Positions 21,949 to 35,125 of a DNA stretch of 64,000 nucleotides are shown one piece after another. Below the pieces are notes generated by a model. The model was given only the letters and a program-made list of their open reading frames with translations, did no database searches and had not been told where the DNA came from. Each line of letters starts with the position of its first letter. Positions within the stretch are counted from its first letter, which is position 1. The translations under genes were made by a program, and so were the position numbers. This DNA comes from Fistularia commersonii. Its lineage: Eukaryota > Chordata > Actinopteri > Syngnathiformes > Fistulariidae. The stretch is taken from assembly GCA_037954325.1 (NCBI GenBank), contig JBBMNZ010000026.1:7257501-7321500 (forward strand), written 5' to 3'.

Positions 21949-24900
21949 TTATTGCTGCGGCTGTTCGAAGGTGACGCCCAGTTTGTCGTAGATTTCCTTC
22001 AACAGCAGCAGAGCTGTGTCTTCAGATTCCCTGGAAGGCAGAGAACACGAGTGGGGGATACAGGGTTGAGATGGAAATCCGTCTGATAAAGCAGAGGAAA
22101 TAGAAGAAAGGGGGAAAAAAAAAAAGCGGTGGTACGCCAGGCGCACGACTCACCAGTAGCAAAGATGAGACTGGATTGCAAACAGGTACTCGTTGAAGCT
22201 CTCAATGGGTTTCTCTTGGAGTACGTAATCGATCCTCCGTCCGCCGTTCAACATCCCAACTTTGATCTCTGGCTGTTGGGGCGGCTCTGCTGATCCCGAC
22301 GAATCCACCTCCTCGCTCACTCCTGAAAGAACGGGGTAGAAACTCTAAGCACAGGTGTAGATTATACTGTTCATGATGAATAATGACTGTGCGATTGGCC
22401 CAATATCATACTGTCGATTTTTTTTTATGCATTTTAAATACGATCCATTTTTTAGAGTCAGGATCTAGTCTATATCAAATTAATAATTTTTAGTATTTTC
22501 ATGCACAGGCTAAAAAAATAAACAACAAATCAAACAATTTTCAGATTACTCTAAATCGGGGTCGAAACATTTGCTTTTTATATGCACTTGCTCAAAGTGC
22601 AAGCATAAATGTTTTGAGTACCTCTCAGGACAGGCGTGTTTAATGCTGAATGAATGTCACCGTTGCTTTTATATGGATAAATGGCTTTCTTTTTCAGAGG
22701 GCATTAATGGCAAACATTGAATTGCAGATTCGTGCACAGCAAAACTCTTCTCTTTCTAATGTGTCCTCAGTGCTGTCATGTGGCAAAAGCAAGTATAGGC
22801 CGTGTACTTAGTACAACAATAGCAATGTGACCGGTCTATCAAATAGAATGCCAAAAAGGTGAGTGTATAATCTGTTCAGACAGCAACAGAAATTCCTTTG
22901 ACCTATAAGAACTGACAGGAGCTGTAGAGAAGGTCAGTACGCTCAGCGACAGGAGGTGACCTGCAGATGAACCACTTCAATGGTAAATAAATGGAAAGAT
23001 ACATTGATTCAAATTGTTTTTGACAAGGGAATCCCAATTTTAAAAAAAACAGCAAGTATTCAATGTCGGTTGATTTGTTTTTGTAAGGGAAACAACATTT
23101 TTACTTTCCAGATTTAATTCAGATTTATAGTCAAAGAGCCATTTGGACCTGTTTCCCAACAGTAAAGAAAACACAGGGAGCCACACAACCCGCTTGGAAT
23201 TTAAAATGAATTAATTTTTTTGCCTTTATGCTGTGTATACACAAAATATTTGTTGCATTTTTTTTTTAATCAATGAACAACTGCAGAAACTAAATGACAT
23301 TTCTAAATGCAACAAAACATTTTGAACTCAGAAAAAAAGACGTTGGGCTGAAGGTTAGTTTTAAGGAAAATACTCAATGGAAAAAAAAAAAAAGCTGCAC
23401 TTAAAATATGCCGTCCTCTCTGTATGCTGCCATCCTTTTACTGGTGCGTGCAGTTGCTTACTAAGAGCGACGTTTTATACGTTTTTAATCGCCATAATCT
23501 TCCAATGTATAATTCAATTTTGAAAAGAAACAAACCAAAATAAAATGTTTTAATTAAATACTCGCTAATTATTTTCAAGCGCCCCGGGGAACCACAGCAG
23601 AGGATCAAAGAGAGAAATGGGTTTTCATCGAGTTATTTCTCAGGCTCTATAAAACAAAAAAAATGAAGCTAAAGAATGGAGTTTAAGTGGAAGTGAAGCG
23701 ATAAAGGGGCTAAAGTAAGTGCTGTGAAGCTGTGGTTCATGAAAAGGTGGTGAAGGGTGGGGGAAGCAGGAGCATCAGACAGGAGGTTGTTGGCGGGCAG
23801 ATGGAAAAAATAAAGAAATGTAAATGCAAGACAGTGTCATAGAAAGACTTTGTAGTGTACACATAGACGCACACACACACAAGTTCAAGCGGTTGCGTAC
23901 CCTCTGCCTCTTGAAGGTTTCCCTCTGTTGTAGTTTGTCCTTCCTCCACCGGGGGCAGTGCAGCAGCAGGTATTCTTGCAAGGGACTGCCATGCTGTGCG
24001 CAGTGATCCCAGGACGTTGTTCTTTAAATCCATGCTCATACGGGTCAAGCTGTCCTTTAGCTCTTCGCGACAAGGAGAAACATCAATTCAATTAATTTTG
24101 AAATAAACTGAATTAGTTTTAAAATGAAAAGTGAAAAAGTTTGCTTGACAAAAACCCAAACCATGTTTTGAAAGACAAGAAATAAAACTCCCAAACCCAG
24201 GTGCATCCTCTTGCGTCCTTTATGGTGAGGGATCAGCATTGGCTCTAGATCCATTTCTGAAACAATCATGGGCTCTACCCGATAAGCAACAGGATCATAC
24301 TGAGGAGAAACGAGAGAAAAGTAGACGAGTGACCTCTTTCACCATGCCAAAGACTCAACTTTCTGCCACGCAAATCTTTTTCCTTTTTACATTCTGTTTA
24401 GAACAAGAAAAGCGCTAATCATGGCTTTGCACTGTGTACTATGGAGGTGGATCAGGGTGATGGTTGGGAAATTGTACACAAATTTGCTTTTGTGTAAAAT
24501 TGCCATTTACGAAGCAAATAAAAGCCAAAGTAACATTTGTTGCCGAGGCAAATGCAGTGAATAGAACACTGCTCACTGGGTGGTAGATGTTGTAGAAGCT
24601 CTTGCAGGTTGGGAAGGTGTAGTTGGGATCAATCCGTTTCAGCCCACGAACGGTCAGGAACATTCCAATGGGGGAGCCGAAGGCAAAGAACGTCTGTGGG
24701 TGGAAAGCCAACTGTGGGTAATCAATGGATACCTGGAAAGACAAATCGATCATTACTGTCAGGCTTTTTATGAAGACTCAAGGAAATTGCGACGGTTTAC
24801 TTGGACTTATTCATTCAAACAAATGGAAGAGCACTCGTGGGACACAAGGAGATTCAAGTGCTGATATTTGGACATTTGGACAACAGCCACAGGATAGGAC

Positions 24901-27900
24901 ATTGTGAAATGGGGGGAGCTGTGGAGGGAGGGGTTCCCAGCAGCAGGTACTCTTGCAGAGAGATATAAGCATAGGCAAAAAGTGCAGCAATGGAGTTCAC
25001 TAAATCTGGGAAAAACAAACAAACAAAAAAACGTCAACAAAAGAATTGAGTCATGAGGTAGCACAGGGTGGTGTTCTTCGAGCAACATATCAGCAGACAC
25101 ATGATAAAGAACGTTTTTTTTCTGCTATTTGAGAACACTGCAGGCACAGCAAGTCTGCTATAAGTGAGTTACGCATCAATTGTGAAGTAATTGCTAATAA
25201 AACGGACACTCTTGTTTTTCCTTTGGAATTCCTTATTGTCACTGTGTGTAAGGGGGAGAGTGACGATCAAGGAGAACAACAGAGAAAAATCCAGAGAGCA
25301 TGGGGGACTCTGTGTGAGACACACCTGTCCCTTGGCTATGCCTCCATTGGTCTGTCCAGGTAAGCGGGAGAGGAAAAAAGCAGGAGTGTGATGCATTAAA
25401 GCTGTAAGCGACTGGTACTCCAAAGCAGAGCTAGTCTAAGTGTGTACGTGCGCCCGGGTGCATGTGTGGTACCTGTCCGATGCCCATGTCGAAGTACTCG
25501 TAATCCACTGCACTGGTGATAGACTGCGCTCTGTGGAAGTGGGACTGCTGTGCCATCGACTCTGAAGGCGGACTTCTTTCTCCGTCCATGGCTGAGGAAT
25601 CCTGAGGAGCAGCTTGTAGCCCAGGCGCTGGATGCATCGCTTTACAGGGCTGTAAAGATTGAAAGGCTTTATTTCTTAAGCAAACTAAGTAGTAGGCGGG
25701 CACACGGAGGTCCCCGTCAAAACCAAATCTAAAAAACGAAACCCGTTACAGTCATCCCTTGTTTATCATTATGTTCTAAAACCAGCGGTGTTAACAAAAA
25801 TCCACAAAGGTCTGACCATATTTTTATTTTATCATTTCTGTATATTTTAAAGCCTTATGACCCTCCCTTCCGCATTCTATGCGCAGGAGATGCAGAGAAT
25901 GATGCTACAGTTTCTGAGCCAATCATAGCCCAAGATACAGAACACAATCCTGTTAGTTCTCACCCTAGAAAATGGTTATTTTACAATGAAAATGACTGAA
26001 ATAATCAATATATGAAATACATTTATACTGCATATCCGCGATATAAAATTTGCGGATTAAAAGTATTGCAACTTTATATTGTGTATTTTTTGCTATACCA
26101 CATGCTTTTGCAATGTTATAAATACAGTGAGACCTTGAAAAGTGAATCGCGATTTAGTGAGAGTGAATATATATCAAATCATTAGCTATTCAGTTTTTCC
26201 CTTTACTGTTTAAAACGTGTTACTTGTAACTATTGTAAATGCTTTTGATATTGCAACTTATCACTTAAAACGCAGATTTAAAAAAAGTGAAAAACGCAGT
26301 CTGTCAAAAGGATATCAGCAATCATATAACTCTGTTGTGATGATATTAGTAGAAAAGAAAGTCAGTCAGATCCTATCTATTTATAATAAAATCAAACTGA
26401 AAAAAAAGGAATTTCAGTTGATATCTAACCTCTGGACAGCCTTTCCTCCTGACATATTTCATGATCTTCTTCCGAGGTCCAAGGGGGATTCCTATATCCT
26501 TGAGGTCGCACTCTTTGCAAAGAGCCTGAAAACGAGAAAACCTCGTGTTCATAAGTGATGAAATACACCGTGTTTGTGTGTGTTTTGCATTAGAGTGAAT
26601 GTGTATCACCAGGGATTCTAAGTCTAGGTTCTCGGCCTGTAGCACGGGAAGGTATTGCTGTAGGCCCAGTCTGGCCAGCGTCTGCTCCAGAGTGTCACAG
26701 TTCAGATGACATAGCTCCTCAGGCACCTTGGGTGCAGAGATAGGGTGAATTTGAGAACTTTTCCATCTATATACGGCAAAATAGTCCCGTTTTTTTACCC
26801 CAATTTACCGACTAAACGATCCTATCATTTGAATGTCACTGTACCTTTTCTTTGGCTGCTTCTAAACCAGTTCTCTGATTCGTTAACATGTCGAAAAGGA
26901 TCAGCGAGCCTTAAAAAAAAAATTAGGAGACAGATATTAAAAGGATGAATGGAAACCGGGATTTTCCTATTGCATTTATGAGTGAATGTATGTCTGTGGT
27001 GTCTCTAACCCAGGCTGTGGCCCACAACAGAAACAGCCCCCTTGAACTCTGGGTGCCTTTGTTTAAAGAGAGCATGTAGTCTGTTGATTTCTGAGGCTAC
27101 TGTATCCACTATGGTCTGGCAGTAGGTGGGACTATTATAGAAAAACAAATCCAGCAGTGTGTCATTGGTGAAATGCCGCAGCCTGCTGATGCTTGGCAGT
27201 GTGATTCTCTGGATATCACTGGAAATTGGAGAGAGCCACAAAAGAATTAAAAAGTTGTTTTTTTTTCCTGCAAGAAATACAGATTTAAGAAAAAAAACTA
27301 TAAAGAAGCCCTGTTTCTTTTAATGCTTACTCATCCACACCCGTGGCATCCCCGTGTAAAGCGCTGTGCCAGTTCACTGGGAGGAACTCCACTCGGCCTA
27401 CCTTGCCTTCCTGTTGAGCATGCTTATAATGAGAGGCCAGGAGGGACAGACAAGCACCCCTGAAATCATTCACTAGAGAGAGGAGAAGGGGCAATACAAT
27501 AAATATAAACACACATATGCAAAGAACTACGAGCGCACATTTTCAAATGCGTATTTACCGCACTGTATGATGGATCTAAAGCGCAAGTCACATGCAGGGC
27601 CGATGCCGTGCACCATGAAGACAAGATGGTCGATTTTTTGTGGTTCACCTGGAAAGACGGGAATTCTTTGAAATGCACACCTGACAACTAGACGTATTAC
27701 ACTGAAAAAGTGACTTGCATTTGGCTGCGTCTCTGAACGGCACGGGCTAACACGTACCGTCTGGTATTTCAACAGAGATGCTGTCAACGCCCCTCTTGAC
27801 CGTGAGAGGACGAGTGTGCTCAGAGGGGGAGGAGACCCACTCGTCCTGCAAACCGATTGGCTTATAGTGCATTATCAGCTAGGAGACGGGGCATGAGGTC

Positions 27901-30900
27901 GGAGGAAAGAGAAGGGAAATGGGAATTTTTAGACTTTCGGTATCGGCCTTTGTGTTTTCAGAATTGTCTTTTTTTTTTTACCTCATCTTACCTTGGGATT
28001 GTGCAAGATCACGGTCTCCCCAGTAGGAAAATCGAGCTTCCTCTTCCACTCGTCTAGAGTGACTGCTATCATATAGGCATCCTGGAATATTTGAGAGTCA
28101 AAAGTCAATCATGTGACAAAAAATGTAATAAAGAAATTGGCAAGGTGATGGAATGAGCAGTACGGCAATGACCTCTAGACTGTTGCTGAAGTCCTCAGGA
28201 TACGGCATGAACCGGGTGTCTTTATCTCCTTTATAGAACCACGTGCAGCGGCGGACCTCCGTGGGAGCCTGTTCCCAGTACACAGCATAGCGCCTTCTCT
28301 CCCTCACACGGACATCGTACCGCTCTCCGTTCACGGTGACCACCAGGTCCTCCTTGCAGTGCCCTGCTGCGATGTTAAGAAAAAAAAATTGATGCAAACT
28401 TCTGGCAAAAACAAACCAGGCTTTGATGATGACACATATTTACTGACTTTACTTTTCAGAATGTACCTTTTTATTAACATGCAGCCAACTTTCCAAATCA
28501 AGTATTGAACTACAGGGAATGGGAGTGTGACGGAGGGTTATCTTATTTACCATGTTTAAAACCCCAATCAGAACCCTATTCAAAAACAGGCCAAAAAGAT
28601 CCAAGCACTTTGTGAGACAGCAAAAATTTATATTTCCAACCAATCAGTAGCCATGAACTGAGAACATATGAGAACTTCTATTTAAGACGAATCAAATATG
28701 TATTAGCAAATATCAAATAAGTAGTCTTTATTTTACTTTACTGCTGTGGAATTCATATGGTAGAAGAGAATAGGAATACATTATTTTATGGTACATCTGT
28801 GGAGATATAGACCTGATGGCTATTTAGGTTTACATTCTGTCACCATATGAAACAAACATGGCTGTCTCTAGCTTCGCTTACTGACTTTGGACTTCTGCTG
28901 ACAGATGTGTAAACATGCCTTCTAGAGGAATGCAAAGGGAGATAAAAAAAACAGCCCATCCCAGTTTTGTAATAATAATGTGTACTTCAAGATTTCAGGA
29001 GCAAAACTGGCCTGTTCATTGCGTGTAACGATTTCTGCGGAATATCTTGGATTATCTTTGAGCAGATAGTAGGTGTATCTCCTGGAAACTGTCAAAAAAT
29101 GTTTATAAACATGAGTGAGCTCACAAACAATCCCAACATTGAACTTCATAGTTATGATAGTTATAGCCTTGCCAAGTATAATATTTTGACATTTCTTTCA
29201 TCTCACAGCTGTTTTTGTTAATGAATCCATTGTTTTCCTACTTTTAAAATGTTGCCGCTAATTACCCATGCAAATACGGCAGTTGTAAATCGTGACAAGG
29301 CGGCCTTGTAGTCAAGTTCACAAGTTCAGTGATGCCGTGGTGCAGTCTGTTAGCTTGGTCTTAATCCAGCTAAACTTGATTTCTAAATAGGTGATCGCGC
29401 TCAGCCTTTATTAGTCGACACGCTGAATATACAAACTTACCAATGTTATGTGCATCCTCTAATTTGTCTGAGTCTTCCTTGCTGAAGGGAAGCCAGGCCG
29501 TGTCTTCATCAGCGCGTCGGCAGAAGAACCAGTGAGGTTTGACACTCTGGTAGGGAGCGGGATCGGGCTTGTCATCGACCATCTCCGGTGACGGACTGGA
29601 GGGATAAGATTCATCTTCTGCAGGTGACACCTTGGGAGGAAAATGTCAAGATGCGAAAACAACAACAAAAAATAAAAATCAATATCTCTTTGTCACATCA
29701 TCAATGCAAGAAGTCCAAACACAAGATGTGCACTATGCAAATTTGGCAGAGGCAAGTTGGAGTACGGTCTGTTTTCTTGCCAAAGATGTCTGACGAAGCA
29801 ATGAAAAGTGGGCAGGACAGGATTGGTCCACCACATGGTTGCACGCACAAAGCCCAGTTTTATTCTTCGATACTCCACAAACAGTGTCTTGTTTCCTCCT
29901 CTCGCAACAACCGTCACGGCCACCGCCCCGAATGTGGGACGTTCAAAAAAGGATTTTTGAGCTACAGCAGCCAGCTGCTCCTTCTTGGCACAACAAACAA
30001 GCCACACTGCTAATCTGTCAACCCCACAATCAATTTTTGGTGGATGCAGCACGGTAGGGATTGAAAGAAAGATTACCAGTAAATTGGGATTTGGAAGGAT
30101 TGGTATAAATTTGTTTTTTCTTCCTTAGTTACAATTGGAGAGCTGACATTGCTCCCATATGTGTGAAAACCATAAAGAGGGACTGTATATATGACATCTA
30201 TCTATTGTCTCAGCTACTGTGCAATGTCTACACTGACATTCTGTTCTACAGTCATTCGGTATTTAAAGAATGCCCAAGCTATTTTGGTGAATTAAAAATA
30301 ACAGCTTTTCCCTTTGACATGTGCAATAAATTGAGAATTAACTCTTTTGTCTAAAATGGTGTGAATTTTACTTGTTACTCAAAGCCGACAGGACCATTTC
30401 AGCCATGAGATTGAAATTAGAAAGGACTAATCACGATTTCATGTACATTTTACATCAAATTCTTTGTGGCTATCCCGATGGAAGATCCGGCCTTATTTGG
30501 AGTGAACAGAAGACAAACATAGATCGTGTAAAAATAAAGTCCTTGTCCCTTGAACTCCAGGGATCCAAATGACTATGAAAACTCAGAGAAGAAGGAGAAA
30601 AAGAAGCCTGCTGCAGCTGATCAGTGACAAATGATGACAATATTACCCTTACTTTTGTCTAACAGAACCATGCAACGGGATATTCAATGTAACATACAAA
30701 AATAATACAATGCACTACATGATGAACTAGAATTCACTGTCACGAATATACTATAAGGAATTTCTCTTTCACATCCTGAAATGGGACCCTTTGGTTTTGC
30801 AGTGGCACACTTGTCTGCCATGGCAGACAGGCTCAACAGGCACCATGTGCAGTTAATGGTTAACAAACACCTGAGGAAAGGATCGTGAAAGTTGGTGAGG

Positions 30901-33900
30901 TTTGTGGGAGAGTCGGGAGCAATGCTGGAAAAAAAGAAACACAGGGTTGTTAGGGGATGGAGATATGATGTGACAGTGAGGCGTAGTTGGACAATGTCAA
31001 GAGAATAACGGATTTTGACAAGATCAAAGTGTCAGATGAGTCATGAGTGTTGGAGAAAATAATCTGAGTAATTGCAGTGAACTGATTTTTGGATTTCCTC
31101 CCAGGCTGGCATAAGTGAAAGAGAGGATAACTTGAGTGTTACGGGCGGGTCAACAAGAAGCGTGAGAGAGATATGGGCAGTAGCGCCCAACATAGACTAA
31201 GTCAACCTGACTAAACTGTGGGAGAGAAAAAAAAAAAACAACCACGGTAGTCCCTTATTACATTCCAGAACCAGCCGTGACAAATATTATTTATATATAT
31301 TTAGAATTTTAGGACTCTCTCCACACTCTTATTAACCTTTCCCATACTTTTAAACCATTCCTGTACTCTAACACTTTTTACACTCAGAAACATACATCAT
31401 TTTAGCTTACATATAAAATTATAATGGGTACTACCACTGATTATAACACTGCGAGTAGCAATTGCACGTGGATGTGAAATGGACAAGGCAGATGCTAAAT
31501 GCCCGCTATGCGCAGGAGATGCAGAGAATGATGCTACAGTCACTGAGCGAATCAGAGTCCAGAATACAGAACACCGTGCTCTGGTTGGTTCCCACCCTAG
31601 AAAAAGCTTATTCTATTATTAAAGTAACTGATATAATAAATATATAAAAACTGCAAAACCCTTAGTATAGTGAAAAAACATTGCTTTTTAAATCTGTGAT
31701 ATAACAATTAGATTAAAAAGTTATAAATACAAGATACAGTGAGACTGTGAAAGGTGAGGTGCAATATGACAAAGGACTAGTGTACATTGCTGCTTGTTCA
31801 CATATAGTGTTAAAGAATTACAAAAGTTCTGTGATAATTCACGACTCTGGCCTTGAGTATCAAAACATCAGCAGCAACAACAAAAGGACAGAGCATGAGG
31901 AAAAAAAATAATTCTTTGGCAGGGAGTGATAAATGCAACAAAGATCCTGCTTATTGCAAAAGCTTTTGTATACTATTATTTATATGAGACAGAATGAAGA
32001 CACTTCGCAAAATTCTAAAGAGTCACATTGGATGACTGCACAGTCTAAGAAAAAGTCAGACTGTTTTATATAATTGAGGGTCATGTTACTTCAAAAGAAG
32101 CTTGATTGGTGATCGTCATAATTTGAAGCCCTTTTATTTTCAGTAAGTAGAGAGAGAAACCAGACGCTGTGGATGTTAAACATCAAGAAGGGGCAAAAGT
32201 CGGAATATTTGGCAGAGAGGTGAGACGGGGGTGAGGGCAGAAGAGGAGTTGTGACTTATATAAAGAAAGGTATGCCATGTGGAATATTGGGACCGTGGAA
32301 CGATTGAGGATGTGAAGGGGTGACACTGGGGGCAGGAAAGAAAAAGATGGGGACCATAAGTCACTTAAATCTAAATAGAAGACTGGAGTGAAGCAATATT
32401 TGGTGATGTCATGGATTTCATGGTTAAATGATGGCAATAGCAGAACATTTTTATTAGTGATTGGGAATTAACTGTCATGAATCTGGACTCGGTGTGTGAG
32501 TAGAGGGTAAACCGTACGGAAAAGAACTACTGGGACTGATCATAATCCACTAAAACATAAGACACATATCCCCAAATCATTGACTGCTGACTGAAGATAC
32601 AGGGGGTCAGTGAAGCTTTGCAAAGAAGAACACTGGGATGAATTTCCAATGGAAAAAAACACATCTTATCCAGTTTAATGGAGTGGTGGTTGTACAGTCA
32701 ACGGACAAGTACTTAAAATAAGGTATAATATTTGTTGAATTTAAGCTAGAGGAATACAAAGTAAAAGGTGACACTTTGGTGGGATTATGACTGTAGAGAA
32801 ACAGTAATAAATTGAGATAATGGATTTTAACAATTGTGAGAGGATGGGAAACTGCAAGGAAGTGCCACAAGAAAGTGGCGATAATCATTCCAGATCCAAG
32901 CCTGGAAATAAACACAAGTAGGTCTGGAAACTACCGGTTGACTGCTTTGATTACATCACACACTTTTAAATTCAATTAAAAAATAATGACAAAGTAATGT
33001 ACTCATTAGAAAAACAGGAAAGGGGAAGGGGGTCTTACCAAAGAGGAATTCCAGAGAGGAGTCTGGAAGATTTAATCAGAGAAACAGAGTTAGTGTTAGT
33101 AGATGCGGTGGCCTTTGACAATGAGGTCTTTGACCTTTTCTGGAAATTGAGCAGAAGATGTTTATTTGGGCCATCTATTGAAAGGAAGAAATATTCACTT
33201 GTCAATGGAATTCCGAAGTATAAATTATAGAAGTATGCAACAAACCAGTCACTGGATGACATAAAGAGTTGGGCTTTAGCAAATTAGAACTGTGCCATGG
33301 TGTGAACTTCATGTCAAGGCAGGTTAAGATGCTTGTTTATCTGTTGAAATAAGCTATTGAAACTAGCTACTGACTGAATTAAAGCAGACACGTAGTAGAC
33401 ATTTTTGGAAGAGGCGAAAGTAGAAAAACAAGTTTTAGCTGGACAACACAATAAATAAAGATGAACAATTTGGGAGTGTGTGGGCAACAGTTTTATGCAA
33501 ATGTGGTGTGACCTGCAAAACCGGTTTGATTTTTAGAAAAATCTATATACAGGCATAAGTGTCAACATGGAAAAAACTACAGCATATGCAGTTGTATCCT
33601 TACTTTAAGCGACAAAGAGCAAACGTGCAAAGACAGTGCACTGAACTTCATTGATAAAGAAGTTTAACAAAAGAATATATGAATGTGCGAGTTTACGTAG
33701 TTCAGTTGATGTAATTAAAAAAAAGTTAACCGGTTGTGGTGACAGATTAATCTGTACTGATTGTGTCAGCACTTAAAAGCGTTTAGATAGGAAAAACCGG
33801 GAGGCATTACAATCTGCCTGATGTAGCACAGTTAACAAAATCAAAGGTTTCTTAGCAAGGGAATATAGTTAGTTTTGTAAGGGTTCCAGCAGTTTCTGGC

Positions 33901-35125
33901 ATCACTGGAAAAGACAGAGGAGACAAACTAACCAAAGTAGCACCTAACAATAGGGCACAGAAAACAACATTGAATTGTTGATGTTGGGGGGAAGGTCACA
34001 GTGTTACAAATTAGACTATAAGTGCCAGTGGCGATGGAATATTGCAATAAAAAGGAAGTATTTCCACATGGTCTACAGCAGACTGGTAATTTTGAAGGAC
34101 AAAACACAAAGAATAAGCACTAACAAGAAGGGAAGGAATTGGACACCCGTAATCTCAATAGTGCATTGTTCACTACAGCCCTTTACAACCACTGAACTGA
34201 AGGAAACAGCTGAAGATTAATTTTCAAGATGCGGAAACATGTATATGAGTGACAGTTCTGAAGAGGAAAACAAAGTTTAGTAGGGAGTGGAGACAGCGGT
34301 GTGGGGAGTTAAATTAATGTTGTGTTTATCGAACTGGCCTTGAAAGATTAGTGTGAAGCAATGAGGACCAAAAGAGACAAAACTCAAAACGACTCAATGT
34401 GAATAAATGTGAAGGCTGAGCAAATTCAATGGCATGTGATTGCTGTAATAACTCAACAATGTAGAAAACCAAAACAGATTGCTTTGTAACTGCTGATAAA
34501 CTATAGGGAGGAAGAAGGATGGTCTGAAAAAAGGAGGAAGAAAAGGAAAGCGGCAGTAAGGCAATTCCTGAGGTTTTAGTTCCCAAGAACTAGTCTGAGG
34601 ACAGATTTATGATTAGTGGTTGATATTCTCTTGTTGGTGTTTTTTTTTTTTTTCAAAAGTCATAAAAGACATTACATTTTATAAACTCTCACTGCAGCCG
34701 GATCTAACAAAAACCCCAAACATTATTTTTGAGATTCATTGTAGCTGGGATATATGGGTGCAGATGTCTCAAACCAAAAACATCCCTGGTTCGATTTCTG
34801 CACTGAACTGTGGGTATATCCAAATGTAGCTAAATAAAAGGCTTGCTTTCTAAAAAGAAGCAGTTTTTTTGCAAAAATATGCACACATTTCAAATAACTC
34901 AATTTTCTCAGAACTTCTCACACTAGTTAGGACTTTTAACACACTTCACAACTAGTGATGGTGAAAGGAGAAGGTCCAAGCCAGCAGCATGCCAGGTCAT
35001 ATCCAGCTAGAGGTAGATACCCGTACCTGATCCGGAGTCTTGGTCTCCTGCGGGGCCGGGTCCTGGGCGTTGGCGTGCGGGGTGGTCTGCCGAAGACCCC
35101 CCTGGTCGGAGGGAGTGGATGACAT
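21949..35125 (-). CDS. ddhd2: DDHD2 phospholipase A1 (WWE-SAM-DDHD protein), complete
   Basis: Coding exons, in order of transcription: 35027-35125, 29441-29630, 28173-28366, 27992-28081, 27758-27878, 27559-27648, 27331-27472, 27010-27218, 26845-26909, 26610-26726, 26430-26525, 25473-25649, 24577-24732, 24197-24299, 23901-24062, 22154-22322, 21949-22030. All phases close and give 753 codons (human protein about 711). The N-terminal WWE-type region has the EVRRCTWFYKGDKD stretch (about residues 140-155). The lipase core has HGIGPACDLRFRS and the nucleophile elbow GHSLG near residues 374-378. A SAM domain (about 407-470) ends in GIPLGPRKKI. The DDHD domain begins near FAFGSPIGMF (about 535) and runs to about 735. 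DDHD2 hydrolyses phosphatidic acid and neutral lipids at the Golgi/ER and lipid droplets. SEC23IP shares the layout, but its long N-terminus is absent. The donor after exon 3 (GTCATT) is weak. The 3'UTR runs left of 21949; poly(A) signals on this strand exist near 21253 and 20608. Confidence 0.95.
23130..23500. mobile_element. hAT-family repeat copy 1 (truncated)
   Basis: Blocks GAGCCATTTGGACCTGTTTC, AGTAAAGAAAACACAGGGAG, TGAACAACTGCAGAAAC and GACGTTGGGCTGAAGG appear in the same order as in the copy at 46.6 kb. The terminal sequence is lost. It lies in a ddhd2 intron. Confidence 0.7.
25748..26165. mobile_element. Tigger/mariner-like miniature element, copy 1
   Basis: The left end CAGTCATCCCTTGTTTATC and right end TACAGTGAGACCTTGAAAAG resemble the ends of pogo/Tigger-type elements (CAGTAGTCCCTCGTTTATC). 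The interior shares GCGCAGGAGATGCAGAGAAT and TCACCCTAGAAAA with the copy at 31.2 kb. It lies in ddhd2 intron 11 (the intron between exons 11 and 12). Confidence 0.65.
28363..28369 (-). promoter_or_regulatory. Tandem NAGNAG splice acceptor of ddhd2 exon 3
   Basis: On the minus strand the acceptor reads GCAGCAG. Exon 3 can begin at 28366 or 28363. Both choices keep the frame and differ by one codon at the junction after the AHNI residues of exon 2. Sites of this form are commonly spliced both ways; use of both here is inference. Confidence 0.6.
29331..29372 (+). mobile_element. Possible tRNA-derived SINE relic
   Basis: GCCGTGGTGCAGTCTGTTAGC resembles the start of a tRNA-derived SINE. It is too short to classify firmly. 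Confidence 0.25.
31235..31765. mobile_element. Tigger/mariner-like miniature element, copy 2
   Basis: It begins GGTAGTCCCTTATTACATTC and ends GATACAGTGAGACTGTGAAAG, in the same orientation as copy 1. The shared interior is GCGCAGGAGATGCAGAGAAT and CCCACCCTAGAAAA. It lies in ddhd2 intron 1. Confidence 0.6.
31800..34620. other. ddhd2 intron 1, purine-rich on the plus strand, no gene seen
   Basis: Almost 3 kb without a supported exon. The plus strand shows clear G-over-C excess over much of the stretch. No terminal repeats or recognisable protein were found. Confidence 0.5.
34741..34815 (+). mobile_element. tRNA-derived SINE fragment
   Basis: TAGCTGGGATATATGGGTGC (A-box-like) is followed about 40 bases later by GGTTCGATTTCTGCACTG (B-box-like). 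The spacing fits a tRNA-derived head. The A box is diverged and no acceptor stem pairs, so it is not a functional tRNA. Confidence 0.4.

Noticed and set aside
24905..25010. Possible ddhd2 exon with LQEYLLL
   Set aside because: The exons at 25473 and 24732 join directly in phase into the known VSIDYPQLAF-type sequence; this piece is intronic.
28922..29149. Possible ddhd2 exon (SRRYTYYLLKDNPRYSAEIV)
   Set aside because: It has a decent acceptor, but no counterpart in the DDHD2 family, and the exons on either side join in phase without it.
29693..30052. 119-codon minus-strand ORF in ddhd2 intron 1
   Set aside because: No recognised domain, no supporting splice sites, and it overlaps an opposing ORF of similar length; treated as chance.
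34741..34815. Functional tRNA gene
   Set aside because: A B-box-like motif is present but the A box is poor and no acceptor stem pairs; better explained as a SINE relic.
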